Below, piece by piece: positions 9,975-21,300 of a stretch of DNA of 64,000 nt; position 1 is the stretch's first letter, and every line of letters begins with the position of its first letter. Both the position numbers and the translations under genes were made by a program. A model generated the notes under the pieces. It was not told the DNA's origin and searched no databases. It saw only the letters and a list, made by a program, of their open reading frames with translations. Origin of the DNA: Solicoccozyma terricola (Eukaryota; Basidiomycota; Tremellomycetes; Filobasidiales; Piskurozymaceae); assembly GCA_001600875.1 (NCBI GenBank), contig BCLD01000011.1:750355-814354 (forward strand). Direction: 5' to 3'.

Positions 9975-12256
9975 GGCTTCCCTTTCCAGCTTCTTCGTAA
10001 TGGTCAAACTAATGTCCCGAGTGTGTGAATATAGATATGAATAAAGTGTATGGCTTCGAGGTGAATTTGAATTGGAAACCCGTATCTGAGAGTTTGCGGA
10101 GAGACTGTTTTAGAACACCCCCCTCACTGATTTCTCACCCCATTATCTCGCTACATTTTTACAGGGAGAATGTAAAGCAAAGCATGGAGAATTAACATAT
10201 AAACTATTCGCGGAAGTGTTCACTGCTCGTATGTTTTAAAACACCTTCTCCAAGCGTTTGAACCCAAGGACTGTTGTTCATCAATACTAATACAAGTTTT
10301 CCCCCCCAAAATTTGGAAAACCCCCCCGGGTTTATTTCAACGAAAACAGTCCCACTTGCAACCCTCGTATCCTCCGGAGAAGATCCTACTTCCTCTATAA
10401 ACGCTGGTGGTCAACCAGCTATTCTATCACCAAAAGGCAAAAAACGTTACTTTATCGTTCATGGTGGATTATTCTCAACGGATGATGTTACTTTGGATGA
10501 TGTGAAGAAGATTGATAGGTTTGGTAAACAACCTGGTCAAGAAGGGTTGATGTGTGAGGTGGGTGTGGTGTTTCACCCCCCCCCCCCCCCCGCGGGTTAA
10601 ATGTCTTGGGTGGCGAGGAATTCAGGAAACGCTGATTAGGGATTATGATGATGATGGTGGTTGGTTCGAACAGCTCTTATGGACTGATCCACAAGAAATG
10701 CCAGGTAGAGGACCTTCCAAACGAGTATGTTCCCCCCTCTCCCCCCCCTCCCCCTCTCCCTCTCCCTCCCTTTCATTTCCAAGGTGAACACCCCTGTTCT
10801 TATCGTTGATTTTCTGTTTTTTTTTTTTCACTTTTGGCATCGCAGGGTGTAGGAGTTGGTTTTGGACCAGATGTTACGAAACGTTGGTGTGAATCTAATC
10901 AAGTGACAGCCGTTATAAGAAGTCATGAAGTTAGACAAGATGGATATGCTATTGAACATGGTGAGTCGGCCGCCCCCCCCCTCCCGGGGGGGGGAGGGGG
11001 AGGGGGGAAGGGGTTGTGGGCTTTTCTAACACCTGTCCTGCTGTCCTGTTTTTAAAAACTATTAGATGGTCTTTGTATCACCGTGTTTAGTTGTCCGAAT
11101 TATTGCGATAGTACTGGGAATAGGGTGAGTGGTAATGCGGGTCCGAGACGATGTTGACTGTGTTGGTGGCCGGGGGGGGGGGGGGGGGGGGGNNNNNNNN
11201 NNNNNNNNNNNNNNNNNNNNNNNNNNNNNNNNNNNNNNNNNNNNNNNNNNNNNNNNNNNNNNNNNNNNNNNNNNNNNNNNNNNNNNNNNNNNNNNNNNNN
11301 NNNNNNNNNNNNNNNNNNNNNNNNNNNNNNNNNNNNNNNNNNNNNNNNNNNNNNNNNNNNNNNNNNNNNNNNNNNNNNNNNNNNNNNNNNNNNNNNNNNN
11401 NNNNNNNNNNNNNNNNNNNNNNNNNNNNNNNNNNNNNNNNNNNNNNNNNNNNNNNNNNNNNNNNNNNNNNNNNNNNNNNNNNNNNNNNNNNNNNNNNNNN
11501 NNNNNNNNNNNNNNNNNNNNNNNNNNNNNNNNNNNNNNNNNNNNNNNNNNNNNNNNNNNNNNNNNNNNNNNNNNNNNNNNNNNNNNNNNNNNNNNNNNNN
11601 NNNNNNNNNNNNNNNNNNNNNNNNNNNNNNNNNNNNNNNNNNNNNNNNNNNNNNNNNNNNNNNNNNNNNNNNNNNNNNNNNNNNNNNNNNNNNNNNNNNN
11701 NNNNNNNNNNNNNNNNNNNNNNNNNNNNNNNNNNNNNNNNNNNNNNNNNNNNNNNNNNNNNNNNNNNNNNNNNNNNNNNNNNNNNNNNNNNNNNNNNNNN
11801 NNNNNNNNNNNNNNNNNNNNNNNNNNNNNNNNNNNNNNNNNNNNNNNNNNNNNNNNNNNNNNNNNNNNNNNNNNNNNNNNNNNNNNNNNNNNNNNNNNNN
11901 NNNNNNNNNNNNNNNNNNNNNNNNNNNNNNNNNNNNNNNNNNNNNNNNNNNNNNNNNNNNNNNNNNNNNNNNNNNNNNNNNNNNNNNNNNNNNNNNNNNN
12001 NNNNNNNNNNNNNNNNNNNNNNNNNNNNNNNNNNNNNNNNNNNNNNNNNTATCGAATGTCCCCCCCCCCCCAATCCCCCCCCCTGAAACCCCCCCCCCCC
12101 TCTCCCCCCCCTCTTCCACCGTCGTGGTCATCCTTTCCGCAACAGATCCGAATTACATCATCAGGTCAACTCTCACCGCATCAATTCGATGCTGTTCCTC
12201 ATCCGGCAATAAAGCCAATGGCATATAGTGGTGGATTCATGGGAATGGGGATGTGA
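8382..12256 (+). CDS. PPT1: Serine/threonine protein phosphatase 5 (TPR-PP5), interrupted by assembly gap
   Basis: PP5/Ppt1 is a PPP-family phosphatase with an N-terminal TPR domain that binds Hsp90. From ATG 8382 a non-conserved leader of about 100 residues precedes TPR helices ([65 protein letters not shown]). The PP5 linker follows, then the metal-binding phosphatase motifs GDTHG, GDFVDRG, RGNHET and YFIVHGGL, then RSHEVRQDG and [11 protein letters not shown]. The last exon after the gap reads [13 protein letters not shown] and ends [14 protein letters not shown]..., the typical PP5 C-terminus. Comparison with PP5 suggests that only a few residues (normally GAxI) are missing, so the gap is almost all intron. 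Introns carry long poly-G or poly-C runs and a (GAC)n repeat. The gene is divergent from the AT-hook protein. Confidence 0.92.
9619..9650 (+). repeat. (GAC)n trinucleotide repeat in PP5 intron
   Basis: About ten GAC units lie in the intron that separates the GDTHG exon from the QFFDLCNLL exon. Confidence 0.85.
9942..9973 (+). repeat. Poly-G run (32) in PP5 intron
   Basis: The run begins about 13 bases after the donor GTGAGT that follows the RGNHETS exon. Confidence 0.92.
10576..10591 (+). repeat. Poly-C run (16) in PP5 intron
   Basis: The run begins about 17 bases after the donor that follows the exon ending GLMCE. Confidence 0.9.
11172..12049 (+). other. Poly-G run (21) followed by 857-base assembly gap
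   Basis: Positions 11172-11192 are all G, then 11193-12049 are N. The sequence resumes at 12050 with several C runs. The gap lies in the last intron of the PP5 gene and is most likely a scaffolding gap caused by the homopolymers. Its printed length may be an estimate. Confidence 0.97.
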
Positions 12257-12924
12257 GGGCGGGGGGAAGGGGGGGGGGGGAAGGCTGAATGATGAGGCAT
12301 GCACTCTAATACACCCATTTCATTCAATGGCCCAACCCCCCCCCAACCCCAAACGATCTGATCTGATCTTGGACCAGTTATTCGCGCGACTCGGACTTTC
12401 CGGGACTTTATTCGTTTTTTTTGAGTCCGTGTGCTTGGCAATTGTGGCACGGGGGAGAGACGCCAAGGCGAAGGGGGGAAGGGAGGGAGGGACGCCACAA
12501 GGGAGGCCAAGGCTGAGCAGCGGTTGAGCAGTCCATCGTCCATAGCCCATCCATCCCATCCACCATCCACTCCAGGTCCAGTCTCCGTCTCCGTCTCTCA
12601 GTGACATCACCATCCCATCCCACCACCCCACCATCCCGTCAAAATACCTCATCGCCAAGGTAATCTGCCCCTTCCCCCCGCGTGTATCCTCATTCTTGGC
12701 AACTGGCAAACATCCACCCACACACACCACCCCCGCTTCCCTACACCGCCCCCTCCCCCTCCCCCCCCCCCCCCCCTTTTCCTTTGACCCAGCTATCGAA
12801 CGACACACACCACTTATCATCATCCACTGTCTCGCATTTTCATCCCCATCCCACCTCTCTCTCTCTCTCATCGACTCGTATCCTCTCATCCATTCCACAG
12901 CACGCCCATCCACCCGATATCGAT
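12257..12924 (+). other. Intergenic region between PP5 and the calcium ATPase
   Basis: No supported gene is present. The region holds G-rich and A-rich 3' flank of PP5, then a pyrimidine-rich (C/T) leader upstream of the ATPase ATG, including a 16-base poly-C at 12761-12776 and a CT repeat near 12850. CT-rich stretches just upstream of the start are common in fungal promoters. Long frames on the minus strand here reflect low complexity. Confidence 0.7.
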
Positions 12925-14138
12925 ATGGCCTCACCATCACCACCACCACCTCCTCTCGGTCCACCATTAATTATAACAACCGATTTAACATCTCCTTCCA
13001 CTACATCATTCTCCAACCCTCATGACAATCAACATATCAACCCCACGACGACGACGACGGCGGCGGCAACGTCTTCATCACAAGGTCATTTAACAGCTCC
13101 AAATACACCAGCTGGTAGATTCGATCAACATCCACCTTCTCCAACACTTACCAACGTATCTACAACATTGGATGAAGATCGATTATATACTCCAACTACA
13201 TCTACTACTGCTTATTCTACGACTACAACAACTAATACTACTACACCACCATCACCGATTAATCAGAAAACTACATTGGCGTTGAGAGATAATGTACCGA
13301 CGAGAGAATCAGGGAGGGATACTCTTGATGTTTTTACAAATAGTAATGGTGGTGGTGGTGGTGGTGGTGTTAATCAAACGAGACATAGAAGAGCTGAAAG
13401 TGAAGTTACATGGACGAGTGGGATATCAACGGCGTCGGTATTGGGACAAGGTGGATCACCTATTTCAGATGATAAACAGGGAGGAGGAGGAGGATCGGGA
13501 GGAGGGAAGGAGGGGAAAGAAAAGAAGGGAGAGGTGGGAGAAGAAACGAGACGGAAGGTTAGTTTATGGGTAAAAGTTAAGAAAATCATGTTATTTAGGA
13601 AAGGAGTTGGTGTGGGTGAGGGTGAGGGTGATGGTTCGGGTTCGGGTTCGGGTTCGGGTTCGGATGGTGATGGTTCGGATGGTCAAGGAGAAACTAGCGA
13701 TGGGAATAAACGAATGGTACATTTGGATCCAAGTCAAGATACGACTGATCCTACTCCATTCGAACATAAACCATTTCAACTCGCTTCATTACTTGATCCT
13801 AAGAATCTTGAAGGTTTAGAAGCGATGGGAGGGATTGAAGGTGTTTTACATGGATTAGGAGCGGATGGAGTTAAAGGTTTGAATATTGGAGGTGGAGGTG
13901 GAGGTGGAGGAGGAGGAGGAGGAGGGGAAGGGGAATTGGAGGATGAGATGAATAGAAGGACAGATGAGGAACAAGGAAGGGAAAGGAAAAATACGAGGTA
14001 TACGGTTGGAATCGAAGAAAGGAAAAGAGTTTATGGGGATAATAATTTACCGAAGAAAAAGAGTAAAAGTTTCTTACAGTTGTGTTGGATGGCGTTTCAA
14101 GATAAGATGTTGGTGAGTTATTCTTTTTTGAAAAANGG

Positions 14139-14172
<34 letters not shown>

Positions 14173-14578
14173 CCAGGTTTTTCGAGGGAAAAAAAGAAAA
14201 CGACGACCAACTGATAAATTGAAATGCTTTCCCCCCCCCTCTCTACCAGATCCTCCTATCAATAGCCGCGGTTGTATCTCTTGCTCTAGGTATCTACCAA
14301 TCAATCGGTGGAAAACCAGAATACTCCTACTCTCCTTCATGTCCAAACGGTTGTGAAATTCCTCGAGTGGATTGGATCGAAGGCGTAGCAATCTCAGTAG
14401 CTATCATCGTCATCGTTCTCGTATCAAGTCTTAGTGATTGGAGAAAGGAAAAACAGTTTCAAGTGTTGAATGAACATAGAGAGGATAGGACCGTTACTGC
14501 GATTAGGTGTGGCAAGTTGGTCAATATCAATACCAAGGTACGTTGGGGGGGGGGGGGGGGGGGGAAAAAAAAAAACAA

Positions 14579-14642
<64 letters not shown>

Positions 14643-17600
14643 AGGTTGGATATTGTTGTTATTGTGGTGAAACAACGCTAGAAAAAACCCGCCCGCTGAC
14701 CAAACCACGAAACGCCGTACATTGTCATTTATAGGAAGTCGTCGTCGGCGATATCCTCACCCTTGCTCCTGGTGAAGTCCTCCCATGCGATGGCATCTTC
14801 CTTCGTGGTTCAGATTGCAAAGCAGATGAAGCAGCTGCAACCGGTGAATCCGATCTCATCAAGAAAGCTTCTTACAGTGATTGTATCACCGAGCGGAACT
14901 CACTCAAAGACGGTCAAAAGGCAAAGAAAGACTGCTTCATGATCTCAGGATCCAAAATCGCAGACGGCGTAGGAGAATATCTCGTCGTCGCCGTTGGAAG
15001 AACGAGTTTCAATGGAAGGTTGATGATGTCTCTGCAAGGAGAAGCCGAGGCGACGCCATTGCAGGTCAAACTCAATCATTTGGCAGATAGGATAGCGCAG
15101 TTTGGTGGGGCGGCAGGTGGACTCTTATTCACAGCTTTGATGATTCGTTTCTTCGTGGAATTGGCATCAAATCCGAATCAGTGAGTATGAGAAGAGCAGT
15201 ATGAGCAGAGCGCCCAAATTTGGGTATGCCTCCCTCTCTTTAATCACTGATCAAGGTCGTGATATAAACCTCTTACCAGGACAGCATCTGATAAAGGACA
15301 GTCATTTATTCAAATCCTCATCATATCCGTCACACTAGTCGTCGTCTCCGTTCCCGAAGGTCTCCCTCTTGCCGTCGTCCTCGCGCTGTCATTCGCAACA
15401 CGCAAAATGATGTCTGAGAATTTACTCGTCCGCGTTCTCGCCTCGTGTGAAACTATGGGAAACGCAACCGTCATCGCCACAGATAAAACAGGTACGCTGA
15501 CAAAGGCCGACATGCAAGTCGTCGCTGGCAGTCTCGGAGTCCATGCAAAATTCGTGCAACGTCTCGCGGAGAACGCTGATCGTAGCAATGCGAACAAGCT
15601 GATAGGCGAGGATGGTAGCCCGATCAAGGAGGCAAAGCGAATGGACTTCTCCATCGACGCCGCTGAACTCAACACGGTCATCCCCGAGCAACTCAAAGAC
15701 CTCATCTCCGAATCTATCGCTATCAATTCGACCGCATTCGAGGAGGAGGACAAAGAAACGGGCAAGATCAACTACATCGGAAGCAAGACTGAGACCGCGT
15801 TACTCAAGTTTTCTACGTCCCTCGGTTGGCCTGGAGCTGGAGCAATTCGTCAGGCCGCCGATGTCGTTCGCATGATTCCCTTCAGCTCCGAACAAAAGTG
15901 CATGGCTTGCGTGATTCGGCTGCCAGATGGAAGGCAACGTCTTATGCTCAAGGGTGCTTCGGAGATTCTTACCAAGCTTTGCACTCAGCATATCACCGTT
16001 TCAGCTCCCGACGTCACCCGGAAGAATGCCGCACTCGAACCGGTCGCGTTCACTGAGGATTCTCGTGATAACATCAACCGGTCCATCATCTTCTATGCCA
16101 ATCAATCGCTGCGCACCATCGCTCTTTGCTACAAGGATTACCCGGCTGACGCGCAACTCGGCGATACCGAATTGTTCGAACTGGCTCACGATTTGACCCT
16201 GATCATGATCGTCGGAATTGAAGACCCCCTGCGAGAGGGTGTAATCGAGGCCGTCGCAAACTGCCAGAAGGCGTCAATCCGCGTTGTCATGGTTACCGGT
16301 GACAACGTGCTCACCGCGAGGTCGATTGCTCGACAATGTGGTATTCTCACTCCAGGTGGTCTCATCATGGAGGGTCCGACCTTCCGAGCTGTGAGTGCGA
16401 GCGGTATTTTGCATGGCATATAATAAACTAACGTATCGCAACCTATCCACCTCAGCTCTCGCACACCGAACGTGTCGAGCTAATCCCCTATCTGCAAATC
16501 CTCGCTCGATCATCACCAGAAGACAAGCGAGTCCTCGTCGAGACATACAAAGAGTTGGGCGAGACCGTCGCAGCCTCTGGTGATGGCGCGAATGATGCTG
16601 CAGCACTCAAGCTTGCCAATGTTGGTTTCTCGATGGGTATCGCTGGTACGGAGGTGGCCAAAGCTGCTTCCGATATCATCATCATGGATGATTCGTTCGC
16701 TTCGATGGTCATCGCGTGTATGTGGGGTCGAGCTGTCAATGACTCCGTCCGCAAGTTTCTCCAATTCCAGCTTGCGTGAGTGGGCAGCCTGCCGCGGGGC
16801 TCTTGACATGGTGTTGATGATTGGTAAAATTTGAACAGCGTCAACGTGTCCGCAATCATCATCACCTTTGTTTCTGCTGTCGCCTCGTCAAGTGAACAGT
16901 CGGTATTGACCGCTGTACAGTTGCTATGTGAGTCTAGAATTAGTACTCAATGTGTCTCTCTCTTCGCTCACCGTCTGACGACCACACGCGCTCTACCTGA
17001 CAGGGATCAATCTCGTCATGGACACATTTGCCGCTCTAGCTCTCGCATCCGCTCCGCCAAACCGCAAGATCCTTAATCGCAAGCCAGACCGCAAAACGGC
17101 GCCGCTTCTATCAGCAGATATGCTCAAGATGATTCTAGGTCAAGCTTTCTACCAGGCGATTGTTTGTCTTGTTCTTCATTTCGCAGGTCTACAGATCCTG
17201 AATGAGCCGCATAACACCGATACCGAGTCCGAGTTGAGTTCGTTGGTGTTCAAGTGAGTGTCGAATCGCGAACGCAATAGATGGCTATTCATCAAAGGAA
17301 ACTCACGATCCCCCCTCCCTTTCCGCCTTCTAGCGTCTTCGTCTTTTGCCAGATATTCAACATCATCAACTGTCGTCGAGTTGATCGTCAACTCAACGTG
17401 TTCGAGGACATACATCGGAATGCATGGTTCATCGGCATTTTCCTCATCATCTTGGGTGGACAAGTGTTGATTGCGTTCCTGGGTGGTCGCGCGTTCAGTA
17501 TCGTCCGTCTGACTGGACGAGATTGGGCGATCTCGATCATTATTGGTCTACTCTCACTACCTCTCGGTGTTGCTATCCGACTTCTTCCAACCGCGCCATT

Positions 17601-18039
17601 CGAACGGTTCCTCATCAAGTGTAGGTTATACCCTGATCCCAACAAACTCCCGACGCAAAGTGCGGAATCGGATCAAGATGCGGAACAATACGAATACAAC
17701 GCAGCACTCACCAAAGTCCGAGACAATCTCACCACATTCGCAAGGATACGAGGAGGTCGTATCGCTTCTTCTCCACTCGTTATTAAAAGCCGGAGCAAGA
17801 GATTAAGACAAGCTAATATCCAATATCCGAGTATTTTGGCAATGGTACCTACTCTTGTTGCTGGTACAATTGGAGCTGGATCAGGATGGGCGAATAGAGT
17901 GGAAGAAAATCAGGGGTTGGATAACCCAGCGGGGTTCGATCCGAGCAAGAGTTCTGCGAATTTGTCGAAAGGGAAGTTGACGTTCTTTGAGCCGGATGTG
18001 AATTCGGACGTTTACAAAAAGTATGGACCGAAGGAGTGA
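12925..18039 (+). CDS. PMC1: Calcium-transporting P-type ATPase (PMC1/PMCA type)
   Basis: This P2B-type Ca2+ pump is probably vacuolar, like yeast Pmc1. The chosen start is ATG 12925 ([14 protein letters not shown]). About 400 residues of low-complexity N-terminus follow (T, S, G and GS runs) before [20 protein letters not shown], the usual pump entry. The core motifs appear in order across the exons: [68 protein letters not shown] (TM4), the phosphorylation motif [15 protein letters not shown], and the hinge [20 protein letters not shown]. These are followed by [19 protein letters not shown] (TM6) and [20 protein letters not shown]. The C-terminus is short and ends YKKYGPKE. Two changes from the usual motifs are noted: [11 protein letters not shown] in place of GDGTNDxPALK, and ASAPP where ATDPP is usual. 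The poly-G, poly-A and single-N positions all lie in introns. Confidence 0.93.
13340..13925 (+). repeat. Clustered in-frame microsatellites in ATPase N-terminus
   Basis: The interval holds coding GGT repeats at about 13349-13369 (poly-Gly), GGA repeats at about 13481-13506, TTCGGG/GGTTCG hexamers at about 13635-13660 (Gly-Ser run) and GGT/GGA repeats at about 13889-13925 (about 13 Gly). All units are multiples of three and keep the frame. Confidence 0.85.
14136..14170 (+). repeat. Single N plus poly-A run in ATPase intron
   Basis: One ambiguous base at 14136 is followed by two G and about 32 A, starting about 26 bases after the donor GTGAGT. Confidence 0.9.
14545..14638 (+). repeat. Double poly-G tract (20 and 60) in ATPase intron
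   Basis: G at 14545-14564, then an A-rich spacer, then 60 consecutive G at 14579-14638. The tract starts immediately after the donor GTACGTT. It is the longest homopolymer in the window. Confidence 0.95.
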
Positions 18040-18383
18040 ATTTCGGGGCGGATAACAGTTGGTGCTGGCAGGGAGGGACAGGGAGGAAAATACACGAAGC
18101 ATGATAGATAATCTATATATGATTCCGGAGTTGTACTTAATACCGAACTAGACAGTGTTGTAATTTTATGCGATCTGCCATCACCACCAGAGTTCGCCAC
18201 CCGCCACGGACATCACCCCGTTCCCATGTCCGCTGCCAGGTGCTTAGTCACGCCACCCTTTCAGTCGTCACCACCTCACCTCCGGTCTCCCACTCCGCCG
18301 CCCAAGCATCACTCAACTCAGTCTTGAGTACATCGGGTCCATCGTGTCACAACTGCAATTCTACAGCCACCACTCCATACATC
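18040..18383 (+). other. Intergenic region, ATPase 3' flank and UBA1 promoter
   Basis: No gene is supported. An AT-rich stretch at 18100-18145 (aatctatatatgat) is compatible with a 3' end signal. The remainder is a C/T/A-rich leader before the UBA1 start. Confidence 0.6.
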
Positions 18384-21300
18384 ATGTCTGCAATGCAAGT
18401 GGATGAGGAGCAGAGTGAGTTTTGTCACGTTCCTCGCCCGACCCGTCAAATACGAGAAAGGAAACTGATGGTTGTCGTGCGGTCTTTCCTACAGTCGACG
18501 GTGAGGTCTCGAATCGGGGTGGGATTGGTATCATATCGAAGGTAATGCTGATGGTTTGTAATTACATCGTCTTCATCGTTTAGAGGGTTTGTATTCTCGT
18601 CAGCTGTGAGTGTGATATGGAAGCGTGGAGATGTGGGTAGGTGCTTATATGATCCTGCTGCATTAGCTACGTCCTTGGACATGAAGGTGAGTTGTTTTCA
18701 CTACCTTTGTCTCGCAAAACCTAAGCAAAGGGACGCTGATTCCTCGTTTCCAACGTATTAGCAATGAAGAAGATGGCCACTTCAAACGTCCTCGTAGTTG
18801 GTATGAAAGGTCTAGGAGTTGAAATTGGTAAGCCGGGCTTGTTTTACATCACCTCCCTCGTTCTCGTATGAACACTCACAACAATGTTTCCTTTGTTACA
18901 CCATGGTATCGTAGCTAAGAACGTGGCTCTTGCTGGAGTTAAGAGCGTGACGGTATACGATCCTTTTCCTGTTGAAATTGCGGATCTTGGAACTCAAGTG
19001 AGCTCGATCGTCGCTTCTGTATAGGTTTCTTATACAAATCCCTAACCCTCGGCCACCTCCCAGTTCTACCTCCGTCAAGAAGATATCGGTAAACCAAGAG
19101 CGGCAGTAACAGTCCCACGGCTTTCCGAACTCAATTCATACGTCCCAATCAAACTGTTACCCGGTAACGGTGAAGTTGAAATCGAAATGATCAAAGATTT
19201 CCAAGTCGTCGTTTTGACTAATGCAACGCTGGAAAAACAAATCGAGATCGATCAGTATTGTCATGAAAATGGGATTTATTTCATAGCAGCTGATGTACGA
19301 GGGTTATTTGGGTGAAGCCTTTTCCTTTTCGAGAGTGGTGGTCATAGATTTAGATTTGACTGATTGACGATTGATTATGTGATTCAGATATGCATTCAAT
19401 GACTTTGGATCCAAATTCGCTTGTGTCGATCCGACTGGTGAATCGCCATTGTCAGGGATGATCGTTTCTGTCGACAAGGTAAGTGTAGTCAGTTGTTCAG
19501 ACCTGATGGTTTCGCTTGAGAACTGATAATGAGGATTTTCCCCCTCCACTAGGACGAGGACGCTGTTGTTACTTGTTTGGATGAGACTAGACATGGTCTT
19601 GAGGATGGTGATTATGTGACGTTTTCAGAGGTGAAGGGTATGGAGGAATTGAATGGATGTGAGCCCCGGAAGATCTCAGTCAAGGGTGAGTATTGTTCCA
19701 GCGATAAGCATCGTCGGTATTGTATTGTTGACTTGGAGGGAATCCAGGACCGTACACATTCACCATTGGTGATACAACTGGATTCGGGGATTACATCTCT
19801 GGAGGTTTGTTTCAACAGGTCAAAATGCCGAAACTGATCGAATTTGTGAGTCAGATGTTCGCTCGTGTTGTTGCACCGCTCACTATTGGCTCTGTTAACG
19901 CTCTGCCCGGTGATTTTCATGATTCCTTAGAAATCCATGAAAGAATCCATCAAGACTCCTGAATTCTTCATTACGGATTTCGCGAAATGGGACCGACCTG
20001 CCGTTCTCCACGCTGGTTTCCAAGCTCTCTCCGTGTTTGTTGAGAAACATGGTCGTCTGCCACGACCACGAAATCATCATGACGCTACGGACTTTGTTGC
20101 TATGGCCACCAGGATCTTCACGGACTGTGGAGGCGAGGGTGAACCGGACCTCAAGGTCCTCACTGAGCTATCGTATCAGGCCCAGGGCGATCTTTCTCCG
20201 ATGGTCGCTGTCCTCGGTGGATTTGTAGCTCAGGAAGTCTTGAAGGCGTGCAGTGCAAAGTTCCATCCGACGGTACAATACTTGTACTTTGACTCGCTCG
20301 AGTCATTGCCATCACATCTCCCTACCGAGGACGACTGTCAACCTACCGGATCCCGATACGATAATCAGGTTGCGGTTTTCGGCAAGCACTTTCAACACAA
20401 GATCCAGAAAACCAGACAGTTCCTCGTTGGATCAGGTGCTATCGGTTGTGAGATGCTAAAGAACTGGAGTATGATGGGGTTGGGGACTGCAGGCGAGGGC
20501 GTCATACACGTCACCGACTTGGATACCATCGAAAAGTCAAACTTGAACAGACAGTTCTTGTTCAGACCGAAGGATGTTGGCAAGTTCAAGGCCGAGGCGG
20601 CGGCGTTGGCTGCAGCGGAGATGAACCCGGATCTTAAGGGCAGGATCATAGCTCATCAGGATAGAGTTGGTCCGGAGACTGAACGTCAGTATGAATGAAG
20701 CTCGGTAGAGGCAAAGTCCGTACTGACGATCCCTCCATGCAGACGTCTATGGAGATGATTTCTTTGCAGTTATCGATGGTGTCACCAATGCTTTGGACAA
20801 CATCATGGCCAGTAAGTCACGCCCTCGTCCCTGCTGCTGCGCTCTTGCATCTAACCTCTCGTTGCCTCTCCAGGGCAATACATGGACCGACGCTGTGTAC
20901 TCTACCAGAAGCCGCTACTCGAGTCTGGAACACTCGGTACCAAGGCCAACACCCAGGTCGTCATTCCCTTCGTCACCGAATCTTACTCGTCATCCCAAGA
21001 CCCTCCTGAGAAATCCATCCCTTCGTGCACGGTCAAAAACTTCCCCAACGCCATCGAACACACCATTCAGTGGTCTCGAGAGGTATTCGACGCGCTCTTT
21101 GTCAACCCACCTACCAACGTCAATCTGTATCTCACCCAGCCGAATTTCGTCGAGACCACGCTCAAGAGCTCAGGCCAACAATATGAACAGATCAAGACGA
21201 TTCAGGAATACCTCGTGACCAAGCGTCCACGATCGTTCGAGGAGTGCATCGAGTGGGCGAGATTGCAATTCGAGGAGAGCTATGCGAACGAGATCAAGCA

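Noticed and set aside
11087..12256. Several long frames spanning the run of N
   Set aside because: They exist only because N is read through. The true PP5 coding sequence is spliced around the gap.
12320..12967. Frame of 215 codons on the minus strand upstream of the ATPase
   Set aside because: The composition is extreme (Gly/Arg/Trp from CT-rich DNA) and no motif is present. It overlaps the ATPase leader.
13635..13660. TTCGGG hexamers resembling a telomere-type repeat
   Set aside because: Only a few units are present and they lie in frame inside a coding Gly-Ser run. Fungal telomeres are TTAGGG-like and terminal.
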